From the NCBI GenBank assembly GCA_965372135.1, contig CBDVBD010000061.1:1-16686 (forward strand): a DNA stretch of 16,686 nucleotides, given 5' to 3'. The position numbers and the translations under genes are program-made. Source of the stretch: CBDVBD01 sp965372135. GTDB lineage: Bacteria; Electryoneota; RPQS01; CBDVBD01. The notes beneath the pieces were generated by a model, which did no database searches, was not told the origin of the DNA, and worked only from the letters and a program-made list of their open reading frames with translations. Positions 9,001 through 14,402 of the stretch are shown here, piece after piece. Position 1 is the stretch's first letter. Each line of letters opens with the position of its first letter.

Positions 9001-9274
9001 TGGTGTGGCGTTGGACTTGTTGCAGATAATGGATCCGGAAGGACAAGATGAAGGGATCCAATCCACTCGCAGGTTTCTACTGCAGGGGTGGGGGGTGAAG
9101 GTGTTTTCGTTTCGAATTCAGGACGGATTTGTTTATTCATCCATGGTTCCTACCGCCCCGCCGCCATCGAAACTGCACATGTTTTTCTTGAGCAAAATTG
9201 TGCGCTTACCGCCTCAAATCACTTACGGACGAATCCCCCTCAAGTTCCTGCTGCAGATGCAGGGAATTGGTTAG
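6002..9274 (+). CDS. AsmA-like inner-membrane-anchored envelope protein
   Basis: The ATG follows the purL stop with no gap (TAAATG; a second ATG is at 6005), so the two genes are surely cotranscribed and probably translationally coupled. The protein has 1090 residues: a basic N-terminus (residues 8-17, KKKQRKWWRR), a single transmembrane helix (about 18-39), then a long periplasmic region rich in beta strands. The first 130 residues resemble the AsmA/TamB start, with IEDASIDPFARIEFSRLAI, followed by LLIRRQLKIHHIALDSPLIG and NGQWNFMAIL. Near residue 920 comes YGGNVRGNLWV, followed by a beta-rich end typical of AsmA-like C-terminal regions. AsmA-like proteins form hydrophobic grooves bridging inner and outer membrane and are tied to phospholipid transport and outer-membrane homeostasis. 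Which subfamily this is cannot be settled by eye. The first third is more AT-rich than purL. Confidence 0.82.
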   Translation: MMVEDKPKKKQRKWWRRISIFVALILLCWAVLFAVLKWWFPERLVIQYAVNYIQDKYNVTVTIEDASIDPFARIEFSRLAITYEGDNDPIFYVTSIKFSYDIWSLLIRRQLKIHHIALDSPLIGFRTMTNGQWNFMAILEQFESQTEITPHDASKDSDREFPIQIQLKKFEMKDIRLSLVGSLNNKNIFVVLGPIDFLLNDVTGKSIDNLSGKVRVNSADCQLLTSIFKPQQLVFESFIDCDIVVDVTPDIIDFSLNSSIHPNQLSLNKLDWQPKILPDLSLSASLSWNRNQNTISCTSFNIASDPFQLDIQAEAALDSIPKWSLSIAPTSFNIALMIGRAIELNLPGLEILEQIPDIDGSIELKNFNITGSGIDPKSQDFQTALSGAVSIEIPTIALNDPVSLQAKQLVSTIEFGGGISGSEITSVFVNIVGGITEVHSDSLFMSIGVDSIAWDSQLTLDESEKKIQIRAAGSIGDILDGSCEMAMQAILDIPHLLKRKTEAINQFDLRCAVNDINLDPVGQEKWGGTVTAELQITADDITSPKGNGTLILHSPWVLITEEKLAFPDIEQAVNFRSQIDIESEYINLIPIHWTWSEMAQADILVETTYPNFRIEIDDAALDMSELYALLPRSLLPQIELEFPAGIAELTGVVEGSVDDIPDLRFEVIAGIDSVALAMLEPEVFIENVCAGLQLTGGMQSVNGKVQLSIGSGGMPGLFPDLLDSVSAILFLQYKSPDEIHIDSLSFQVPAFVVSGNGNASFDINQMPPKGTIDFEIHMDNLAGITIWDTINYKGSTAFNGSLNLRQDQILFNGEICYSDVDVEIGSLASVTGLTGCIPITQLYSLSSGKIISTPPPQIAHRAMGFSSYPSLQTSYQRNMEDFGIIGIDSLQVMDYGISDLTTDVMLTSGYLEMPAIQCRAYGGNVRGNLWVTIKDMNPDSLQCGMRMNAAGIQTGQIVATSKHDPEESIVCAVADLVVSGFPGTSVFDIQGTADVTRIGRGVALDLLQIMDPEGQDEGIQSTRRFLLQGWGVKVFSFRIQDGFVYSSMVPTAPPPSKLHMFFLSKIVRLPPQITYGRIPLKFLLQMQGIG

Positions 9275-9315
9275 TATTTGGTGGAAATTCGAAATTTTCC
9301 TAAATGTGAAATAAT

Positions 9316-9346
9316 GAAATCTTCTTGACTTTCCTCAAAAGATTTC
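9316..9346. repeat. Inverted repeat GAAATCTT / AAGATTTC overlapping the tRNA promoter
   Basis: Perfect 8-base arms at 9316-9323 and 9339-9346 enclose a 15-base loop that contains the -35 box of the tRNA promoter. The right arm is followed by T-rich DNA. It may serve as a weak terminator for the purL-AsmA transcript, as an operator for the tRNA promoter, or be chance in AT-rich sequence. Confidence 0.3.
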
Positions 9347-9353
9347 GTATTAT
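9325..9353 (+). promoter_or_regulatory. Sigma70-type promoter for tRNA-Arg
   Basis: TTGACT (9325-9330) and TATTAT (9348-9353) are separated by exactly 17 bases, close to the housekeeping consensus. Transcription would start near 9360, about 50 bases before the tRNA. There is no protein gene between it and the tRNA. Confidence 0.75.
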
Positions 9354-9409
9354 TTTATTTCGATTGTTAGTGTTGGAGGAATTTTACATAAAGTATAGGC
9401 ATTAAATAT

Positions 9410-9482
<73 letters not shown>

Positions 9483-9688
9483 CTACAGCATTGTAGGTTG
9501 TGTATCTACTGCAGATTCCTTCTGTAAAATCTAATCCGATATACTCCCCATCTGATCCCCACCCTTAGACTACTTAATTTCATATTATCTCAAATATTAC
9601 TTGCATTCTGCTGGTAAACCTATTATATTGGCTTTCGGATATATCCCCCCAATACACTCCCTCTTATCAACCACAATACTTTAAATTC
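9483..9688. other. Intergenic stretch between the tRNA and the beta-helix gene
   Basis: I find no coding frame with a start and ribosome binding site here. A short hairpin (CTACAGCATTGTAG, 9483-9496) directly follows the tRNA and may help 3' processing, but it lacks a T tract. The rest is AT-rich and C-rich on the top strand and contains the candidate promoter at 9601-9629. Confidence 0.5.
9601..9629 (+). promoter_or_regulatory. Candidate promoter for the beta-helix gene
   Basis: TTGCAT (9601-9606) and TATATT (9624-9629) are 17 bases apart. This places a transcription start about 55-60 bases before the strong ribosome binding site at 9689. The match is moderate and the surroundings are AT-rich, so it is tentative. 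Confidence 0.4.
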
Positions 9689-9694
9689 GGAGGG
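9689..9694 (+). promoter_or_regulatory. Strong Shine-Dalgarno GGAGGG that argues for a start upstream of GTG 9722
   Basis: GGAGGG lies 27 bases before the GTG at 9722, too far to serve it. It sits just before in-frame codons ATT (9695), ATA (9698), AAA and ACG (9704), which would begin a textbook signal peptide. One of these is either a rare non-standard start or a mutated or miscalled ATG (ATA versus ATG at 9698). Confidence 0.6.
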
Positions 9695-11227
9695 ATTATA
9701 AAAACGTCAATTATTATAATAGTGGGTTTGATTGCGGTCTACTGTGTATCCGCGACAGCCCAGCTTTCCGGTCCGCTTAGCGGAACTCTGGGACCGGGAA
9801 CATTCACAGTTGTCGGTGATATTTCCGTCCAGTCGGGCGATTCACTATTGATCGCACCAGGAACTGAACTCAACTTCACCGGGTATTACGTGTTCGAAAT
9901 CAACGGCTATTTGAGGGCTGTAGGCTTTGAAAACGACAGTATCAAGTTCCAACCGATCCACCCGGATTCAGTCTGGGGCGGCATCGGATTTAACAATTCC
10001 GCCGATGATTCCAGCAGATTGTCGTATTGCCTAATCACGGGAAGCGATAATTATGTTGGTCCTAGCAATGGCGGGATTTCCTGCATTCATTCCAGTCCTT
10101 CCATAGTCAACTGCACTATCAGCGGGAATACCGGTGATTACGACGGCGGTGGTATTTCCTGCTTGGAGAATTCAAATCCCACCATCGAAAACTGCACCAT
10201 CAGCGGCAATTCGGCTAATGACGGCGGTGGCATTTTCTGCTATGAAAATTCCAGTCCTTCCATAGTCAACTGCACAATCACAGGGAATACGGCTACTGGA
10301 TTTTATGCAAATGGCGGAGGGATTTTCTGCATGAATAATTCCAGTCCTTCCATAGTCAACTGCACTATCAGCGGGAATATGACTGACGGCTGGGGCGGCG
10401 GGATTTTCTGCGAGAATAGCAGTCCCTCCTTCATCAACTGCTTAATCAGGGGGAATACGGCTGCTGGCGGCGGCGGTGGGATTTCCTGCATGGCGTATTC
10501 CGACCTCACTATCGATAACTGCACCATCAGCGGCAATTCGGCTAATAATGGAGGTGGGATTTCCTGTTATGATGCCAATCCTTCTGGCGTGAACAATATA
10601 ATCTGGGCGAATTCACCCATTTACCCTCAAATAAGTATTAATGGAGTCAGTTCATTTAGCTGCACCTACAGTGATATCATGGGCGGTTGGTCCGGCACTG
10701 GTAACATCGACCTTTACCCCGGATTTGTCGATACCGCAAATGGTGATTACCATCTCCAATCAACAGTCGGCAGTTACCACGGCGGTTCATGGCTGCTGGA
10801 TTCGCTCCACAGCCCGTGTATCGATGTTGGTGATTCCACATCATCATACGAAAATGAGCCGGAGCCGAACGGCGACAGAGTGAACATGGGTGCCTACGGA
10901 AACACAGTAGAAGCTTCATTGTCAGTGATTGCCTATGCTGGTGATCCTTCAATTCCTATCCCGAGAAAATTCAGGCTTTATCAGAACTACCCCAATCCCT
11001 TCAACGCCTCAACAGTTCTTAGATATAGTCTGCCTCAACCAGGATCTGTGAACCTAACGATTTATAATATCGTCGGTCAACACATCACAACACTATTCGA
11101 AGGATCACAACAAGCCGGACATCACACCATCACCTGGAACGCATCAGAAGTTTCCTCCGGCATTTATTTCGCACAACTCCAAAGCTACGATAAAGTCAAA
11201 TGCATCAAGATGGTGTTGATGAAATAA
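9695..11227 (+). CDS. Secreted right-handed parallel beta-helix protein with type IX sorting domain
   Basis: The first standard start in frame is GTG 9722 (501 residues). The frame extends upstream through codons reading IIKTSIIIIVGLIAVYCVSA, which together form a complete signal peptide ending ATA-QLSG behind GGAGGG, so I place the start near 9695-9704. Residues about 110-280 contain repeated blocks of the form SSPSIVNCTISGNT followed by GGGI(F/S)C, with alternating NCTI and GGGI strands. This is the pattern of right-handed beta-helix (pectin-lyase-like) repeats. A C-terminal sorting domain follows: YQNYPNPFNASTVLRYSL, YNIVGQ, SGIYFAQL and a basic end KMVLMK. The protein is presumably exported by the type IX system; many such proteins bind or cleave polysaccharides, but no catalytic site can be assigned. 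Many cysteines lie at fixed places in the repeats (NCTI, ISC/IFC), which may form a ladder inside the helix. A strong terminator follows. Confidence 0.85.
   Translation: MIKTSIIIIVGLIAVYCVSATAQLSGPLSGTLGPGTFTVVGDISVQSGDSLLIAPGTELNFTGYYVFEINGYLRAVGFENDSIKFQPIHPDSVWGGIGFNNSADDSSRLSYCLITGSDNYVGPSNGGISCIHSSPSIVNCTISGNTGDYDGGGISCLENSNPTIENCTISGNSANDGGGIFCYENSSPSIVNCTITGNTATGFYANGGGIFCMNNSSPSIVNCTISGNMTDGWGGGIFCENSSPSFINCLIRGNTAAGGGGGISCMAYSDLTIDNCTISGNSANNGGGISCYDANPSGVNNIIWANSPIYPQISINGVSSFSCTYSDIMGGWSGTGNIDLYPGFVDTANGDYHLQSTVGSYHGGSWLLDSLHSPCIDVGDSTSSYENEPEPNGDRVNMGAYGNTVEASLSVIAYAGDPSIPIPRKFRLYQNYPNPFNASTVLRYSLPQPGSVNLTIYNIVGQHITTLFEGSQQAGHHTITWNASEVSSGIYFAQLQSYDKVKCIKMVLMK
10080..10565 (+). 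repeat. Tandem-like internal DNA repeats within the beta-helix gene
   Basis: Three near-identical copies of about 41 bases begin with TTCCAGTCCTTCCATAGTCA at 10090, 10249 and 10339. A second type, CTGCACCATCAGCGGCAATT followed by CGGCTAAT, occurs at about 10191 and 10519. The near-identity at DNA level, not only protein level, suggests recent internal duplication or gene conversion among the helix turns. Confidence 0.8.
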
Positions 11228-11254
11228 GAAAATCTTAGAACCACTTAAGTTTAT

Positions 11255-11289
11255 AATAAATCCTCCACAACATGGAGGATTTATTACTT
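11255..11289 (+). terminator. Intrinsic terminator of the beta-helix gene
   Basis: AATAAATCCTCCA (11255-11267) pairs perfectly with TGGAGGATTTATT (11273-11285) around the loop CAACA, 28 bases after the stop codon. T-rich sequence (TTTATTACTTT) forms and follows the 3' arm. Confidence 0.8.
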
Positions 11290-11327
11290 TATCTAAATAA
11301 TAAAATGTAATATTACAGAAAACGGCA

Positions 11328-11366
11328 AAACAAAACCGGACCATCAACGTTAGTCAATGGTCCGGT
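11328..11366 (-). terminator. Intrinsic terminator of the minus-strand 143-residue gene
   Basis: ACCGGACCAT (11335-11344) pairs with ATGGTCCGGT (11357-11366), a perfect 10-base GC-rich stem with a 12-base loop. Read on the minus strand the stem is followed by TTTTGTTTTG, the expected U tract. It lies about 40 bases past the minus-strand stop at 11407. Confidence 0.78.
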
Positions 11367-11388
11367 AACTGTTAGGAGTAAGGTACAG

Positions 11389-11406
11389 TGTCGAGGAGGA
11401 TCGACA
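11389..11406. repeat. Small hairpin with a GGAGGA loop next to the minus-strand stop codon
   Basis: TGTCGA (11389-11394) and TCGACA (11401-11406) are perfect arms around the 6-base loop GGAGGA (TCCTCC on the minus strand). It directly abuts the stop codon of the minus-strand gene. Its function is unknown. Confidence 0.4.
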
Positions 11407-11838
11407 TTAATTATCTATATCTCCCGGCACCCCTAATATATTCGAACGCCGGGGAATTGGTTCTAAGTAAGAAGTCGGTGTCACCAGAGTGGTTGCCGGA
11501 TCGGTGGCGTCCCGTGACTGGCTGTAGGTCCTCGCCACCGTAGTCTGATCCACCTGCTTCTCCTTTACCTGAATTTCAGGAGCATTCATGGTATTTATCT
11601 TCCCTGCCACTATCAGATGGTCGATGAAAAAATCCAAATCTTCGGGCAACATCGATTGATCAGTGGCAGTAATATCGGAAAGCTGTTCACTGAATCTAGA
11701 AGAATTTACCACCTCTTCACTGGCACTGGCGCCGCTGGGAACTGTTACTTGCGTTGTAACCTTTCCCTCCTGTTGTTCCTGTTCACTGCTTACCAACGGA
11801 CTGGACAGCGCCTCTCTAAGTTCCGGTAAAATCGACAT
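11407..11838 (-). CDS. Hypothetical 143-residue soluble protein, not recognised
   Basis: I do not recognise this protein. It starts MSILPELREALSSPLV and has no signal peptide or membrane segment. Much of it is rich in Gln, Ser, Thr and Glu (for example SSEQEQQEGKVTTQVTV) and looks disordered. The middle part (about 55-80) contains MLPEDLDFFIDHLIVAGKIN, a likely short helix pair. The gene is supported by an AAGGA ribosome binding site seven bases before the ATG, by its own terminator on the same strand, and by the lack of any better frame on the opposite strand. It is divergent from the 63-residue gene at 12227. The composition recalls small orphan proteins of candidate phyla; no function is proposed. 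Confidence 0.7.
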   Translation of the reverse strand: MSILPELREALSSPLVSSEQEQQEGKVTTQVTVPSGASASEEVVNSSRFSEQLSDITATDQSMLPEDLDFFIDHLIVAGKINTMNAPEIQVKEKQVDQTTVARTYSQSRDATDPATTLVTPTSYLEPIPRRSNILGVPGDIDN

Positions 11839-12133
11839 AATTCATTCCTTAGCTTGAAATTAACATAATTTATCAAATCCCTGATACCGGAATTCCACCT
11901 TATCTATATTACTAAAGGGCAAAACAGATGCCAATAATCCTTTATTTGAAAATAATTCTCCTAATACATTATAAAATCGACACATACAGCGACTTCAAGT
12001 TTAACACTTCCAATGCGTAAAAATCATAATCTGTTACTTTTCCGTGCCAATGATATTGATTGATTTTTCTAATATGCTGTAATTATAGGAAATACCGAAT
12101 TACAAATAGGTAACGATTATTGATGATCACTAC

Positions 12134-12143
12134 CACTCGAGTG
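12134..12143. promoter_or_regulatory. Perfect palindrome CACTCGAGTG, possible operator
   Basis: This 10-base perfect palindrome lies about 50 bases upstream of the -10 box of the 63-residue gene, inside the divergent promoter region. It could be a regulator binding site, but palindromes this short also arise by chance. Confidence 0.25.
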
Positions 12144-12189
12144 AACGGACAACTCAGTTGATTGTAAAGTTACTCCTTATTTAAGTCGA

Positions 12190-12195
12190 TATAAT
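12190..12195 (+). promoter_or_regulatory. Candidate -10 box TATAAT for the 63-residue gene
   Basis: A perfect TATAAT stands 31 bases before the ATG at 12227 and would give a short leader containing the GAGGT ribosome binding site. No good -35 box lies at 16-18 bases upstream (AGTTAC is the nearest), so activation by a regulator is possible. Confidence 0.4.
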
Positions 12196-12226
12196 TATTG
12201 ATAGTGTTAATTGTTGAGGTAGTGTA

Positions 12227-12418
12227 ATGGAAATTTTCCCTTATCCAGCCGGTGGAATGGAGGTACAAAGTCTGGGTACTTTGCTGCGGAACCAGTCGGC
12301 TCAGAACAACAACGGCGATCAGAATCAGCTTGCCACTGGTGAGAACCAGGGTCAATCTGTCCCACCACAACAAGGTGGTAGTACAGGGATTGGCGAATTA
12401 TTGAATTGCATAGCGTAG
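12227..12418 (+). CDS. Hypothetical 63-residue protein, Gln/Asn-rich
   Basis: I do not recognise this protein. It begins MEIFPYPAGGMEVQSLGTLL and continues into a low-complexity stretch rich in Gln, Asn and Gly (residues about 22-50), ending TGIGELLNCIA. There is no signal peptide or membrane helix. Support for a real gene comes from GAGGT seven bases before the ATG, a TATAAT box further up, and an intrinsic terminator 36 bases after the stop. This makes a compact single-gene unit. The two short hydrophobic patches at the ends with a polar middle could suit a small secreted or binding peptide, but this is speculation. It is divergent from the 143-residue gene, which is also polar and orphan. 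Confidence 0.65.
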   Translation: MEIFPYPAGGMEVQSLGTLLRNQSAQNNNGDQNQLATGENQGQSVPPQQGGSTGIGELLNCIA

Positions 12419-12453
12419 CTGAACTTATTAATCGGCTAATATTACTTTTCGAA

Positions 12454-12486
12454 AGCCCGTCGATTCCAGTCGGGCTATTTGTTTGC
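12454..12486 (+). terminator. Intrinsic terminator of the 63-residue gene
   Basis: AGCCCG (12454-12459) pairs with CGGGCT (12471-12476) across an 11-base loop and is followed by ATTTGTTTG. The stem is short but GC-rich and well placed after the stop at 12418. Confidence 0.65.
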
Positions 12487-12643
12487 CTGCGATAAAGAAA
12501 CTCATCTTTCAAAATATTTCTCCTCATACATATACCAAGCCAAACAAATTCTCCGATTAACTATTGATTTATTGATTACAATTGTATATCTTAACACCAT
12601 TAGCAGCAGGTGGGATACCATCTCTCAAAACCATTTGAACCAA

Positions 12644-12650
12644 GTGGAGG
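12644..12650 (+). promoter_or_regulatory. Shine-Dalgarno GTGGAGG that fixes the start of the Asp-box protein at 12656
   Basis: GTGGAGG lies five bases before the ATG at 12656. The frame is open further upstream to 12479, but only from 12656 does the protein begin with a signal peptide, and the upstream codons overlap the terminator of the preceding gene. Confidence 0.75.
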
Positions 12651-12655
12651 CACAA

Positions 12656-14353
12656 ATGCGAAGAAACGTAATCCTGACTATTTTAGGGATAATGATGGCT
12701 AGTCTGCTTTTTGCTCAACCCATTGTTCCAACTCAGTTGATTGGAAAAACCTACTACGAAAAACAGAGCTTGGGCACAATCGGGCGTTTGACAGCACTCG
12801 ATACCACCGGAGGGGTACATTTCTGTTGGACGAACAGCACCACCACTGGATCCCCCCGTCACACATTTTACAATTATCTCAATGCTGAAGGAGTGCTGTC
12901 GGGTGACACGTCGGGAATTCCCATCGAAGCAATAGCCGCCAGCGCTTACGCTAATATGTCGTTATTTCCTGACGGGCGTTGTACCGTTGTATTCCATGGT
13001 GGTCCGATGGGAGAAACCAATAGTTACATCAATAATGATGTTCTGGTGGGGGTTGGTGCCTTTCAATCGTTGGAAATCCCCAACGATCCGGGAGCGGGAA
13101 TATTGATCAGCCCCCATGTGGCGGTGCAGGAAGATGCCGGTCACGTGGCTGCCATCGGGATGGCTGGAATGGCAGGATTTACTGGATTATTTTATACTCG
13201 ATTGCCCTATGTAAATAACTTTACTTTTAACTCCTGGACTTTGGTGGATACCCCGAAAGTAATCGCCCAGGATTTGGCGGTATCACCGGTGTCCGATAGG
13301 GTTGCCCTGGTCTGGCCCCATCCGATTGGTGAAGTTCCATCCTATCCTGAAATTCAAGTAGATAACGACATCTACGCGGTGATTTCCGAAGACGGATCAA
13401 CCTGGAATTTCAACAATCCTATCAACATCACGGATTTCTTGGTCGGGGAGCCGCCTCACAGCGACAGCGTCAGAGCGTATAATGACCTATCAGCCATTAT
13501 TGACTATAACGGCAACCTCCATGTCGCCTATGTGGTGGTTGGATTCTGGTTTGAAGGTGGAGAACCCATGACGACCTGGGGATCCATGATTTACCATTGG
13601 GATGAAGCCGAGGAGACCCATACTATCATCACCGGAAACATCTATGCCGACGGCGACCCGGGTGACCCGAACGCCAGCATTTATTGCAAGCCTAATCTGG
13701 GTATTAATCCCGCTACAGGCGATTTCTATTGCACCTGGGTGGAGTTTTCTGACCCTGCGGATACCGCAGACAATGGTTACCTCAACAGCGAAATCTATGC
13801 TTCTGGATCCGCGGATGGTGGAATAACTTGGGGCACACCTGTAAACTTGACCAACACACCCACGCCCGGTGCCGGTGCCGGCGATTGTTTGAGTGAAAAT
13901 TATCCCTCTTTGGCATCCGTTGTCAACGATACACTGCATGTATTCTACCAGGAAGATCTTTATGGAGGTCGTGCCGATTTCACGTTTCCCGAAACCGTGA
14001 CCGAAAATCCCTTGCGTTATATGAGCATCCCGGCATCCATGATCCCTCTCGGCGGTGCTTCTGCGGAAGAAATTGATCCAATACAACCGCGAAGTTTCCA
14101 ATTGGCACAGAACTATCCCAATCCCTTTAACCCGTCCACCAACATCAGCTTTTCCCTATCTCAACCGGGAATAGTGTCGTTGGTTGTATATAATATCAAC
14201 GGTCAAGAAACTGCCCGGTTGTTGGACGAGTCATTCCCTTCCGGTAATCATACCGTGAAATGGAATGCGCAAAACCTGCCTTCCGGCATCTACTTTTGCA
14301 GATTACAAACCGATGGGCAGTCACAAACTCGTAAAATGTTATTACTTAAATAG
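12656..14353 (+). CDS. Secreted Asp-box (BNR/sialidase-like) protein with type IX sorting domain
   Basis: The 565-residue protein begins with a standard signal peptide (MRRNVILTILGIMMASLLFA, then Q). Two Asp-box motifs of the form S-x-D-x-G-x-T-W are visible: SEDGSTWNF near residue 243 and SADGGITWGTPVNLTN near 384. They are typical of six-bladed beta-propellers of the sialidase/BNR type, although the arginine triad of true sialidases cannot be recognised. From about residue 479 comes FQLAQNYPNPFNPSTNISFS, then VYNINGQETARLL, SGIYFCRLQ and a basic tail RKMLLLK, the type IX sorting domain. The role is likely extracellular binding or scaffolding. No clear terminator follows; the ligase gene begins 49 bases after the stop, so the two may be cotranscribed. 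Confidence 0.85.
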   Translation: MRRNVILTILGIMMASLLFAQPIVPTQLIGKTYYEKQSLGTIGRLTALDTTGGVHFCWTNSTTTGSPRHTFYNYLNAEGVLSGDTSGIPIEAIAASAYANMSLFPDGRCTVVFHGGPMGETNSYINNDVLVGVGAFQSLEIPNDPGAGILISPHVAVQEDAGHVAAIGMAGMAGFTGLFYTRLPYVNNFTFNSWTLVDTPKVIAQDLAVSPVSDRVALVWPHPIGEVPSYPEIQVDNDIYAVISEDGSTWNFNNPINITDFLVGEPPHSDSVRAYNDLSAIIDYNGNLHVAYVVVGFWFEGGEPMTTWGSMIYHWDEAEETHTIITGNIYADGDPGDPNASIYCKPNLGINPATGDFYCTWVEFSDPADTADNGYLNSEIYASGSADGGITWGTPVNLTNTPTPGAGAGDCLSENYPSLASVVNDTLHVFYQEDLYGGRADFTFPETVTENPLRYMSIPASMIPLGGASAEEIDPIQPRSFQLAQNYPNPFNPSTNISFSLSQPGIVSLVVYNINGQETARLLDESFPSGNHTVKWNAQNLPSGIYFCRLQTDGQSQTRKMLLLK

Positions 14354-14402
14354 TAAACTCGAAATAACTCCCAATTAAATCATAGGAATTGCACCATTTC
14401 TC

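Larger units (their letters stand above)
11839..12226. other. Divergent intergenic region between two small orphan genes
   Basis: These 388 bases are AT-rich and carry no coding frame that I can support. They must hold the promoters of both flanking genes. For the plus gene, TATAAT at 12190-12195 is the best -10 box. For the minus gene no clear pair is visible. A 10-base perfect palindrome, CACTCGAGTG, lies at 12134-12143. Confidence 0.5.

Noticed and set aside
10080..10565. Regular repeats that might suggest a CRISPR array
   Set aside because: The repeats are in frame, encode beta-helix turns, and are separated by coding sequence of uneven length.
12362..12378. Hairpin CCACC / GGTGG inside the 63-residue gene
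   Set aside because: It is a short five-base stem within coding sequence with no T tract; the better terminator lies after the stop.
12564..12590. TTGATT and TATATC as a promoter for the Asp-box gene
   Set aside because: The spacing is only 15 bases and the region is so AT-rich that similar pairs can be drawn at several places.
12479..12655. N-terminal extension of the Asp-box gene back to 12479
   Set aside because: It would overlap the preceding terminator and bury the signal peptide; the ATG at 12656 has GTGGAGG at the right distance.
13490..14101. Minus-strand frame of 203 codons inside the Asp-box gene
   Set aside because: It lies wholly within a well-supported secreted protein and has no motif or translation signal.
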